From the NCBI GenBank assembly GCA_016712535.1, contig JADJQW010000002.1, forward strand, positions 1,240,001 through 1,304,000: DNA of 64,000 nucleotides, in the 5' to 3' direction. Of this stretch, positions 18,914-27,484 are shown one piece after another. The notes below the pieces were generated by a model. That model was not told where the DNA came from. It saw nothing but the letters and a program-made list of their open reading frames with translations, and did not search any database. Each line of letters starts with the position of its first letter. Position 1 is the stretch's first letter. Source of the DNA: Flavobacteriales bacterium. Its GTDB lineage: Bacteria > Bacteroidota > Bacteroidia > Flavobacteriales_F > PHOS-HE28. The translations under genes and the position numbers were made by a program.

Positions 18914-20098
18914 ATGAGCACGACACCGACCTTGAAGAAACGCGGCCGCCCACCCAAGGCCAAAGGCCCAAAGGCCCCCAAGCCCTCGCCCAACAAGAGC
19001 CTCGAAACCTGGATCTGGGATGCCGCCTGCTCCATCCGCGGGGCCAAGGATGCGCCCAAGTACAAGGACTACATCCTGCCGCTCATCTTCACCAAGCGGC
19101 TGTGCGACGTGTTCGACGATGAGCTGGACCGCATCGCAGCCGAGGTGGGCTCGCGGGAGAAAGCCTTCCGGCTGGTGAAGGCCGACAAGAAGCTCGTGCG
19201 CTTCTACCTGCCCCTGCAACCGGCCGACCCCGAGCAGCCCGTGTGGAGCGTGATCCGCACCCTAAGCGACAAGATCGGCGAGCAGCTCACCACCCACCTG
19301 CGCGAGGTGGCCAAGGCCAACCCGCTGCTGCAGGGCATCATCGACCGCGTGGACTTCAACGCCACCACCCACGGGCAGCGCGACCTGGCGGACGACCGCC
19401 TCAGCAACCTCATCGAGGCCATCAGCACCAAGCGCCTTGGCCTCAACGATGTGGAGGCCGACATCATCGGCAAGAGCTACGAATACCTCATCCGCAAGTT
19501 CGCCGAGGGCGGCGGGCAGAGCGCGGGCGAGTTCTACACCCCCGGCGAGGTGGGCGAGGTGATGGCCCGCGTGCTGGAGTGCGAACCCGGCATGGAGATC
19601 TACGACCCCTGCTGCGGCAGCGGCGGCCTGCTGGTAAAGTGCGAGAGCGCCCTGGACCACCGCATGCGCGCTGCAGACAATACGCAGTACGCACCGCTCC
19701 AGCTCTTCGGGCAGGAATACGTGGCCGAGACCTGGGCCATGGCCAACATGAACATGATCATCCATGACATCGGGCCGATCGAGGTCGGCGACACCTTAAA
19801 GAACCCCAAGTTCCGCGAACGCGGGCGGCTGAAGACCTTCGAGTTCGTGGTCCCCATGTGGAACCAGGACTGGTTCACCGAGGCGGACTATGCCAACGAC
19901 GAGCTGGACCGCTTCCCCAACGGCGCGGGCTTCCCCGGCAAAGCCAGTGCGGTGGTTGTTGGGGCGTGCCCCGCCTCAAATGCAGGCGGGTCGGGCTTTC
20001 CCCTCCAAGTCCTCGGCCGGATTACCGGCCACCGGGCTTTCCGGTACAATCCCTCACGCGAAATGCGGGATCACGTTCCTTACACCAAGTTTCTTTAG
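18914..20098 (+). pseudogene. hsdM: Truncated type I DNA methylase subunit (HsdM, N-terminal part)
   Basis: The first ~346 codons encode a type I N6-adenine methylase: the helical N-domain (WDAACSIRGA, YILPLIFTKRLCDVFDDE) and SAM motif I (YDPCCGSGG, residues about 232-240). Motif IV is damaged: VVANPMWNQDWF is expected from memory of the family but VVPMWNQDWF is present at residues 312-321, so two codons including the catalytic Asn are missing. After GKASA, at about 19952, the family sequence stops and the frame runs through a palindromic element until 20098. The rest of hsdM and any hsdS are absent. The matching HsdR C-terminal half lies at 27481. It is almost surely inactive as a methylase. 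Confidence 0.85.
19960..20062. repeat. Palindromic repeat element at the hsdM break
   Basis: The sequence after the hsdM break contains a hairpin GCCCCGCCT / AGGCGGGTC (19968-19976 with 19984-19992, one mismatch), a perfect hairpin GGCCGG-ATTA-CCGGCC (20015-20030), and two copies of the phrase CGGGCTTTCC followed by a CAA/TCC/CTC-like stretch (19992 and 20033). From memory, elements with the CGGGCTTTCC phrase beside GC-rich hairpins are dispersed in many Bacteroidota genomes. It is positioned exactly between the broken hsdM and the start of the type III module. Confidence 0.65.
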
Positions 20099-20126
20099 GC
20101 GAATTGAGCTGCCGTATTACACGACC

Positions 20127-23100
20127 ATGAGCCAACCATTGGATTTGAAACCAGACGAACAAGCCCTCTACAACCTGCTGCCTGAGGGCGGTGGTGCGCT
20201 CGGCAACGGCAAGCTCCGCGAAACCCTCGGCTGGGACGAAGTCCGCTACACCGCCGCCAAGGAAGGGCTGCTCAACAGCAAGCTTGTCGCAGCAGGGCGC
20301 GGGCGCGGCGGTTCGCTCTACCGCGTGGTGCAAAGCGACCTGGAACTGAAGAGCCCCGAGCCGAAGGCCGTGAAAGAGAAAAAGCCCAAGGCCGAAAAGC
20401 GCACCAACAGGGGCGACGACAACGAAGGCGACGCCGCCATCCTCAGCTACCGCCACGACCAGCGGCGCGTGAACAACCCCGAGGTGGGCATGGTAAGCCC
20501 GGAGAGCGACCCGGACGACCCCAAGACCAAGTACGCATACGACCCGCACCTCGACCCTGCTCTCCAGTTCGATAGCAGCGCCAACCGCGCGCGCATCGAA
20601 ACGATCATTGACGATGCACTAGCGAGCAAGGACGAGAAGGTGATGCGCGCCGCGTTGGAAGAACTGCGCCGCCTGCAAGCGCCCTACCTGCAATGGACCG
20701 GCAAGGCCGAGCGCACAAGCTTCGAGGTGGATACCGTGAGCCTGCACGTTCACGAGCGCATCGACCCGGCGAGCATCCTCAGTGCGGTGCGCAAACGCAT
20801 GGAGGACGACAATCAGGGCAAAGGCCGCCAAGGCGATCTCTTCGCAGCGCCCTTTGAGCAACTGCCCTTGCGGGAGGCCATCGACTTCTATAAGCACGAC
20901 AAGGGCTGGAGCAACCGCCTCGTGCTGGGCGATAGCCTGCTGGTGATGAACAGCCTGCTCCAGAAGGAGAGCATGGCTGGACAAGTGCAGATGGTCATGA
21001 TCGACCCACCCTACGGCATTAAGTACAAGAGCAATTTCCAGCCCTTCGTCAACAAACGTGACGTACCGGATTCAGATAAGGATGAAGACTTGACTCTCGA
21101 GCCGGAGATGATCAAAGCCTTCAGGGATACATGGGAACTTGGCATTCACAGTTATCTCGCTTACCTGCGCGATCGTCTTCTGTTGGCGAAGGATCTGCTT
21201 CACGAGCGCGGAAGTGTGTTTGTGCAGATCTCAGATGAGAACCTTCATCATGTCAGGGAACTCATGGATGAGGTCTTCGGTCCAGAGAACTTCGTCGCGA
21301 TCATACCATTTCGAACCAAGCTCATGCCGTTCGGATCCAACACCATCGAACAGATGTTCGATTTCATGGTATGGTATGCCAAGGACATTAGCGATGTGAA
21401 AGTGAATCACCTTTTCAATACAAGGGACAAGCCCGAAGCCATTGTTGGACATGAGCGGCCCTATACCGTGCAGAACATGATTCCGGCCCAGTATCGCCAG
21501 GGTCAAGCATTCGATGCCGACTTCCAAGGGGAGGTATTTCCGCCGTCTACGAACGGTAGTTGGTCCACTACTGAGACAGGAATGAAACGAATGATCAAGA
21601 CTGGTCGCGTCTTGCGGTCTGGGGGGTCAATCGGATTCCGAGCCTATCATGATGACTATCCGGTAACGCGGATTACTGCGATGTGGGCTGACACAGGTCC
21701 AGCATTTGGTCGCCGCTATGCGGTGCAGACTTCCGAGCGCACAATGGAGCGTTGCATGTTGATGACCACGGAGCCAAGCGATATCGTTCTGGACATCACT
21801 TGCGGCTCTGGTACCACCGCCTACGTTGCCGAGCAATGGGGGCGGCGTTGGATTACCTGCGATACAAGTCGCATAGCGATCACGCTGGCGAAGCAGCGCA
21901 TGCTAACCGAAAGCTTTGACTACTATGCTCTGAAGCATCCTCATGAAGGGCTGAAGGGCGGCTTCATCTACAAGACGGTACCGCACGTAACGTTGAAGAG
22001 CATCGCTAACAACCCAGAAATCGATGAGATCTACGAGCGCATGCACCCTGCCGTGCTCGCGGCCTTGGAGAAATTGAACGCTGCGCTGCGCAAAGCACCG
22101 CCTGCTGCGTTCAAAGTGATGGAGGGCGGCCGCAAGGGCAAGGCCATCGACTTCAAAAAAGGCGGCACAGAGAAGCTGCCCAACGGCGTAGAGGCCCCGG
22201 CCGGTGCGTTGCTGGAATGGGAAGTGCCCTTCGTCTTTCCGGAGCCGTGGCCATCCGCTGCGCACGAATCCTTCGATGCCTTCCACGTGGCGCGGTTCGC
22301 ACTGCAGAAGGAGATGGACCTCAGCATCAGCGCGCACGCCGATCAGGAAACCCTGTTCGACCAACCAGAACCTGACAAGAAGAAGCTGCGAATCAGCGGC
22401 CCCTTCAGCGTTGAGGCGGTGCCCACACCCACCGTCCTGAGCCTGGACGATGCACAACAACCGGCCGAGGCAGATACGACTATTGCACGCAGCGGCGAGA
22501 GCGCGCGCCAACACCAATGGCGCGATGAATTGCAAAAGACCGGCATACGCGGCAAGAACGGGCAGATGATCCGCTTCGCGGAACTGAGCACCATGAGCGG
22601 CACTGTCTACATCCACTGCATCGGCACGCTTGCTGATACCGGCGAACATGTGGCCGTGTGCTTTGGCCCAGCGCATGCCAGCTTGGAGCAGCGGGCGGTG
22701 GCGCACGCCATCAACGAGGCCACTATGTTGGTACCCAAGCCGCGCTACGTGGTCTTCGCGGCATTCGTCTTCGACCCCGAGGCCGCAAAGGACATCGACG
22801 AAACCAAGTGGCCTGGCGTAACTCTGCTAAAGGCGCAGATGAACACTGATCTGCTCACTGACGACCTGAAAAAAGCGCGCAGCAGCAACCAGAGTTTCTG
22901 GCTGGTGGGCCAGCCCCAAGTGGAGTTGCGAAAGCTGCCCGATGGCCGCTACGAACTGGAGGTGCTCGGCTACGACTACTTCGACACCAAGGACGGCGAG
23001 CACATCCATGGCGGCACCAAGAAGGTGGCAATGTGGCTTCTTGATACCGACTATGATGACCGCTCGCTCTATCCGCGCCAAGTCTTTTTCCCCATGGCGG

Positions 23101-23285
23101 GCAGCAAGGATGGCTGGATGAAGTTGAAGAAGACCATCCGCGCCGAATTGAATGAGGAATTACTGGAGCAGTACCACGGCACGGTGAGCTTACCCTTCGA
23201 ACCAGGGCCTAACCGCAAGGTGGCGGTGAAGGTGGTGGACGACCGTGGTATCGAAAGCCTGCGTATCCTACCCATCGAGGCATGA
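20127..23285 (+). CDS. Type III-like site-specific DNA methyltransferase (Mod)
   Basis: A 1052-residue N6-adenine or N4-cytosine methyltransferase. I chose the ATG at 20127 because the winged-helix homology starts a few residues later and upstream codons belong to the palindromic element. Order: winged-helix domain (about 8-70), linker, catalytic motif IV DPPY at 293-296, target-recognition stretch, then SAM motif I DITCGSG at 556-562. The DPPY-before-SAM order is the beta-class order seen in type III Mod. The last ~400 residues are an extension typical of the long subfamily that pairs with BPTD_3080-type endonucleases. The stop overlaps the start of the res gene by 4 nt, so both are co-translated. 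It would mark host DNA and give specificity to the restriction subunit. GC drops in the middle (21050-21900), where the recognition domain is located, which suggests exchange of that domain. Confidence 0.88.
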   Translation: MSQPLDLKPDEQALYNLLPEGGGALGNGKLRETLGWDEVRYTAAKEGLLNSKLVAAGRGRGGSLYRVVQSDLELKSPEPKAVKEKKPKAEKRTNRGDDNEGDAAILSYRHDQRRVNNPEVGMVSPESDPDDPKTKYAYDPHLDPALQFDSSANRARIETIIDDALASKDEKVMRAALEELRRLQAPYLQWTGKAERTSFEVDTVSLHVHERIDPASILSAVRKRMEDDNQGKGRQGDLFAAPFEQLPLREAIDFYKHDKGWSNRLVLGDSLLVMNSLLQKESMAGQVQMVMIDPPYGIKYKSNFQPFVNKRDVPDSDKDEDLTLEPEMIKAFRDTWELGIHSYLAYLRDRLLLAKDLLHERGSVFVQISDENLHHVRELMDEVFGPENFVAIIPFRTKLMPFGSNTIEQMFDFMVWYAKDISDVKVNHLFNTRDKPEAIVGHERPYTVQNMIPAQYRQGQAFDADFQGEVFPPSTNGSWSTTETGMKRMIKTGRVLRSGGSIGFRAYHDDYPVTRITAMWADTGPAFGRRYAVQTSERTMERCMLMTTEPSDIVLDITCGSGTTAYVAEQWGRRWITCDTSRIAITLAKQRMLTESFDYYALKHPHEGLKGGFIYKTVPHVTLKSIANNPEIDEIYERMHPAVLAALEKLNAALRKAPPAAFKVMEGGRKGKAIDFKKGGTEKLPNGVEAPAGALLEWEVPFVFPEPWPSAAHESFDAFHVARFALQKEMDLSISAHADQETLFDQPEPDKKKLRISGPFSVEAVPTPTVLSLDDAQQPAEADTTIARSGESARQHQWRDELQKTGIRGKNGQMIRFAELSTMSGTVYIHCIGTLADTGEHVAVCFGPAHASLEQRAVAHAINEATMLVPKPRYVVFAAFVFDPEAAKDIDETKWPGVTLLKAQMNTDLLTDDLKKARSSNQSFWLVGQPQVELRKLPDGRYELEVLGYDYFDTKDGEHIHGGTKKVAMWLLDTDYDDRSLYPRQVFFPMAGSKDGWMKLKKTIRAELNEELLEQYHGTVSLPFEPGPNRKVAVKVVDDRGIESLRILPIEA

Positions 23286-26281
23286 GCGCACCAGCCAGCC
23301 TCATCATCAACCGCGCGCACCAGGAACCCACCCGGCACTGGTCGCAAGCCAGCGACGGCACATTGAAGCTGGTGGACCACCGCCGTGATGCGGGCTACGA
23401 GATCTTCGATGTGCGCGCCAACACGCGCCGCGTGGAGCCCTTACCGTTGGTGAACGCCATCCGCGAACGCGTGGCGCAATGGCGCGCCAGCGGATACGAA
23501 GGCACCACCATCGTAAGCCGTCAACTGCTGGAGCACTGGCACGATACCACCGCGCGGCAGCATCCGTTCTATTTCTGCCAGCTGGAGGCCATCGAAACGC
23601 TCATCTGGTGGGTGGAGGCGTTGCCCAATTACAAGCAAGGAATCCACGTGCCCGGTGATGGCGGCGAGTGGCAACGCCTGTGTAACAAGATGGCCACCGG
23701 CAGCGGTAAGACCACCTTGATGGGCATGGTGATCGTGTGGCAAACGCTCAACGCGCTCACCTACCCCAAGCGCAACAAGGATTTCAGCCGGGCCATTTTC
23801 GTGGTGGCACCGGGCCTTACGGTGAAGGAACGCTTGCGCACGCTGTACCCCGGCGATCCGGCCAACGTGTATGACGAGTTCCGCATCTGCCCCAACGAAT
23901 CATTGCGCCAGAAGCTGAACCAAGTGGAACTGCTGGTGGAGAACTGGCACACGCTGATGCCCCTGAAGCAGACCGAGCGCAGCGTGGTGAAGAAGGGCAA
24001 GGAGAGCGACGAAGCTTATACCCGTCGCGTGCTGGGAAAATTGGCGCAGTACAAGGACCTGGTGGTGATCAACGACGAGGCGCACCACGCCTACCGCGTA
24101 CCCGCCGAAAGCAAGGTGAGCAAGAAGGAAGCAGAAGAGCACGGCATCGACTTGGAAGAGGCCACGCGCTGGATCGAAGGGCTTGACCGCATCCACAAGA
24201 CGCGGCGCGTGCAGCGCTGCTTCGACCTGAGCGCAACACCCTTCGCGCCCACCGGCAAGAAGGCAACCGAAGCAGGGCTCTTCGGTTGGGTGGTCAGCGA
24301 TTTCGGCCTAAACGACGCCATTGAATCGGGCTTGGTGAAAACACCGCGCGTGGTGATCCGCGATGATGCATTGCCCGATGCGAAGACCTACCGCAGCCGC
24401 CTCTACCACATCTACCGCGATGCCGAAGTACAGAATGACTTGAGTCGCCGAGGCGCTGAGCCGCACGAGCCGCTGCCGCAATTGGTACAGACAGCCTACA
24501 CACTTCTCGGTGCCGATTGGCGCGAAGCCTACAAGGCCTGGAAAGAAGCCGGGCATACCTCGCCGCCCGTGATGCTCACCGTGTGCAACAAGGTGGAGAC
24601 ATCGGCGCGTATCGAGCACTACTTCAACAAAGGCGATGCGCATTGGCCCGAGCTGCATGCGCCCGGCCGCACCTTGCGGGTGGACAGTCGCGTGCTGGAG
24701 AAAGCCGAGCGCGGCGAAACCGCAACAGCGGACAAAGACTACGAGAAGCGCCTGAAAGCGATCGTGGATGCTGCTGCTATCCCGGACACGAAGAAGGAGC
24801 AACTGAAGGAACTGAAGAAGGAAGAACTGCTGCGCGCACTGGTGGACAACGTCGGCAAGCGCGGCCAAGGCGGGCAGGACTTGCAGAACGTGATCAGCGT
24901 GGCCATGCTGAGCGAAGGCTGGGACGCGAAGAACGTGACGCATATCATGGGCTTGCGGGCCTTCACGAGCCAGTTACTCTGCGAGCAGGTAATTGGTCGT
25001 GGTCTGCGTCGGGTGGGCTACGACAAGGATGACGAAGGCTACTACAAGGCAGAGTATGTGAACATCTTCGGCGTGCCTCTAAGCATCTTCCAGGACATGA
25101 GCGAGGCGGGTGATGCACCGCCGCCGCCGAAGCCCAGCACGCAGATCGAAGCGATGCCCGAACGCAACGCGCTGGAAATCCGCTGGCCCAACGTGGTGCG
25201 CATCGACACCATCATCCGACCCGAACTGGTGGTGGACTGGTCGAAGGTGGCCTCCCTGCAACTTGATCCTTCACGTACGGCGATCATCGCTGAATTGGCC
25301 CCCGCCGTGGGCGGTGCCACGGATATGAGCAAGGTGAAGGAGATTGATCTGGAAAAGATCCCGGAAGGCTTCCGTCAACAGCATCTGGTCTTCAAAGCTG
25401 CACGCAAAGCATACGATGACGCACGCGAACGCTTCAAGGGCCAGCGCGAATTCCTCGTGGTGCAGCTGATCCGCATCGTGGAGCAATTCCTCGACGGCCC
25501 CAAGCTGGTGATCCCGACGCTCTTCCACCAGAAGCCGCACCACAAGCGCATCCTCATCGCACTGAACTTGGACCTTATCGTGCAGCACCTCATGCGGCAT
25601 GTGAACGAACAGAATAGCGAGCGCATCGAACCTGTATTCGATGAAGAGTTTCCTATCGGGAGCACGCGCTCCATGCGCACGTGGTACACCACCAAGCATG
25701 CACCGCCCACAACGCGCTCGCAGATCAGCCATGCCGTAGCCGACAGTACGTGGGAGCAATACACCATGGACACGTTGGAGAGCAAGCGCACCGATGGCAT
25801 CGTACAGTCGTACGCCAAGAATGACCACCTCGGCTTCCAAGTCCAATACCTCTTCAACGGCTCACGCCGCCGCTACATCCCGGACTACCTCGTGCGCTTC
25901 ACCAACGGCAAAACGCTGGTGCTGGAGATCAAAGGCCAGGACAGCGAACAGAACCGCGCCAAGCGCGCCGCACTGGACCTATGGGTGAAGGCCGTGAATA
26001 CCAAAGGCGGTTTCGGAACGTGGTGTTGGGACGTGGCCCTACGTCCGGAGCAGGTGTGGGATGTGGTGATGAAGCATGGGGGTTTGAGCACTGCCAAGTA
26101 CAAAGAACATGATGTTGTTATGGTGTCGCAGGATGTTGAAGTTGAAGGTCATCGCTTGCGAGCGGGGTTGAGCGGCACTGTTGTCGCGGTCTATGGCGGC
26201 GGCAAGGCGTACGCAGTTGAGTTCACAGACCTGGCCAACGGGATGGATGTTGTTACGATGGAGCCCAGTATGCTCAAGTAG
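23282..26281 (+). CDS. BPTD_3080-like restriction helicase-nuclease (Res) with fused DUF4926-like tail
   Basis: A 999-residue superfamily 2 helicase-endonuclease. Seen: family N-terminus (EPTRHW), Walker A ATGSGKT at 138-144, DEAHH at 265-269, SATPF motif III near 320, motif VI QVIGRGLRR at 569-577, and a PD-(D/E)xK nuclease with P867-D868 and E882-I-K884 (YIPDYLV ... LEIKG). It should translocate or scan DNA and cut unmethylated sites with the Mod partner. Members I know end soon after the nuclease (near residue 933, WDVVMKHG). Here about 60 more residues follow (939-999; KYKEHDVVMV, GLSGTVVAVYGGGKAYAVEF) that look like DUF4926, normally a separate small gene. Base use changes at the same point. 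The next gene is DUF6883-like, the usual neighbour of DUF4926 genes. Confidence 0.88.
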   Translation: MSAPASLIINRAHQEPTRHWSQASDGTLKLVDHRRDAGYEIFDVRANTRRVEPLPLVNAIRERVAQWRASGYEGTTIVSRQLLEHWHDTTARQHPFYFCQLEAIETLIWWVEALPNYKQGIHVPGDGGEWQRLCNKMATGSGKTTLMGMVIVWQTLNALTYPKRNKDFSRAIFVVAPGLTVKERLRTLYPGDPANVYDEFRICPNESLRQKLNQVELLVENWHTLMPLKQTERSVVKKGKESDEAYTRRVLGKLAQYKDLVVINDEAHHAYRVPAESKVSKKEAEEHGIDLEEATRWIEGLDRIHKTRRVQRCFDLSATPFAPTGKKATEAGLFGWVVSDFGLNDAIESGLVKTPRVVIRDDALPDAKTYRSRLYHIYRDAEVQNDLSRRGAEPHEPLPQLVQTAYTLLGADWREAYKAWKEAGHTSPPVMLTVCNKVETSARIEHYFNKGDAHWPELHAPGRTLRVDSRVLEKAERGETATADKDYEKRLKAIVDAAAIPDTKKEQLKELKKEELLRALVDNVGKRGQGGQDLQNVISVAMLSEGWDAKNVTHIMGLRAFTSQLLCEQVIGRGLRRVGYDKDDEGYYKAEYVNIFGVPLSIFQDMSEAGDAPPPPKPSTQIEAMPERNALEIRWPNVVRIDTIIRPELVVDWSKVASLQLDPSRTAIIAELAPAVGGATDMSKVKEIDLEKIPEGFRQQHLVFKAARKAYDDARERFKGQREFLVVQLIRIVEQFLDGPKLVIPTLFHQKPHHKRILIALNLDLIVQHLMRHVNEQNSERIEPVFDEEFPIGSTRSMRTWYTTKHAPPTTRSQISHAVADSTWEQYTMDTLESKRTDGIVQSYAKNDHLGFQVQYLFNGSRRRYIPDYLVRFTNGKTLVLEIKGQDSEQNRAKRAALDLWVKAVNTKGGFGTWCWDVALRPEQVWDVVMKHGGLSTAKYKEHDVVMVSQDVEVEGHRLRAGLSGTVVAVYGGGKAYAVEFTDLANGMDVVTMEPSMLK

Positions 26282-26288
26282 TGTAGAG

Positions 26289-26666
26289 ATGGAATACTTG
26301 CAAGCGATTGATAGCGCTCGTGTGGAGGAGACCAAGGTGCTGGACTACCTGCTCGCCCTTGACCATCCGGTTGGGGGCCCTAAGGCCAGGTTCTTCTTGA
26401 ACCGTGGCTTCAGTCGTGAGAAATGGGGATCATTCGCAGCTGCCCTATTAACTCACGCTCGTGCCAACCGCATAGCCAATTCTCGAACCGATACGTGGGG
26501 TACGCGGTTTACAGTCGATTGCAGCATTGTCACTCCTGATGACACCAATCCCTGCATTCGGGTGGTATGGCAAGTAACACCGGAAGATCCAGCACCCCGG
26601 TTGATCACTGCGCATCCGGTTGGTCAAATCAAGAATGATGTGGATTCACTAAAGCACTACTTATGA
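26289..26666 (+). CDS. DUF6883-like protein
   Basis: A 125-residue protein from the ATG at 26289, 5 bp after the res stop. The ARFFLNRGFSREKW segment (residues about 33-46), a central RFTVDCSIVTPD strand pair and the C-terminal APRLITAHPV fit DUF6883, small proteins that are commonly encoded next to DUF4926 genes and near toxins. A DUF4926-like segment is fused to the end of the preceding Res, so the usual pair is present in unusual form. The stop overlaps the start of the PIN-like gene (ATGA), so they are translationally coupled. Biochemical role unknown; it could be an antitoxin-like or toxin-like partner. Confidence 0.65.
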   Translation: MEYLQAIDSARVEETKVLDYLLALDHPVGGPKARFFLNRGFSREKWGSFAAALLTHARANRIANSRTDTWGTRFTVDCSIVTPDDTNPCIRVVWQVTPEDPAPRLITAHPVGQIKNDVDSLKHYL

Positions 26667-27484
26667 GCAAACTGAAAGTCACGTTCGATAGCAACACTTG
26701 GCAACAGGTCGCTTCTCCGGTCGATTATGTCGGGAAGCCCTTCCACGCTGAATTTGTTACCATTCGAAAGGCGTTAGACGATGGTAGGTTAGAGGCATAT
26801 CTCTCCGAAACCATATTCACGCTTGAGGCCATCGAGAAGACGGATCGCAAGGCCTTCTTTGGAACAAGCAAGCTCAGATCATCATCTACTGAGGAGGTCG
26901 TTGGTGACACTGTCAAGATCAATCTCACTCTGGCACGAGATACGGCAGGTGATCCACGCAATACCGGCCTATTGAAGAAGTACTTTAAGGATGCATCTGC
27001 CGCAGGCTTTAAGATTCTTCGTTTCCCGCGTAATGCTGGCGTGTCGAATGCCGATGTTGAAGAGTTCACGGTCAGGCTGTCGGGTGACGCTTTAGCCGCT
27101 TATCATGATAAGCTCTTCAAGGTGGGAAGGCGCGTTGAAGATTTGAAGGCAGGCGTTTTCCATGCAAAGCAGATCGCTGAAGCTCATTCGCCGGGCTCAG
27201 GACTCACCGGCTTAGGCGCCGCGCCGGATTCTGAGAACAAGAAAATCGCGAAGGCCGTAGCTGAATGGGCTGATGGAGATTCGGTCGCTTCGCACATTGC
27301 AATTGGCGGTGACTACTTCTGCACGCTGGATCAGGCTAAGGGTGCCGGTGCAAAATCAGTGATGAGCGCAGCGAACTTAGCGGTGTTGAGTGCGGAGTTT
27401 GGCCTCAAGACCATCACTCCAGCGGCTCTAGCCCTATTACTCTCTGCGCCTTCCCCATCAACGTCCGTCGGTGTAGGATCATGA
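26663..27484 (+). CDS. PIN-like domain protein
   Basis: A 273-residue protein with PIN-nuclease-like layout: an N-terminal strand with an acidic residue followed by Ser-Asn (KVTFDSNTW, D9), an acidic helix (SETIFTLEAIEK, near residue 50), and near residues 211-228 DGDSVASHIAIGGDYFCTLD, which matches the D-x-x-I-A-x-A ... T-x-D part of PIN domains, then a GLKTITPAALA end strand. If active it would be a metal-dependent RNase. It overlaps the DUF6883 gene upstream and the HsdR remnant downstream by 4 nt each, and its GC is lower than the HsdR fragment. Weaker matches leave open that it is a distant or inactive PIN relative. Confidence 0.55.
   Translation: MSKLKVTFDSNTWQQVASPVDYVGKPFHAEFVTIRKALDDGRLEAYLSETIFTLEAIEKTDRKAFFGTSKLRSSSTEEVVGDTVKINLTLARDTAGDPRNTGLLKKYFKDASAAGFKILRFPRNAGVSNADVEEFTVRLSGDALAAYHDKLFKVGRRVEDLKAGVFHAKQIAEAHSPGSGLTGLGAAPDSENKKIAKAVAEWADGDSVASHIAIGGDYFCTLDQAKGAGAKSVMSAANLAVLSAEFGLKTITPAALALLLSAPSPSTSVGVGS

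Noticed and set aside
16738..19065. Very long open frame on the minus strand opposite the patatin and hsdM genes
   Set aside because: It is antisense to two recognised genes, has low-complexity Gly/Ala/His/Val-rich composition and no domain; GC-rich codon use leaves such frames open.
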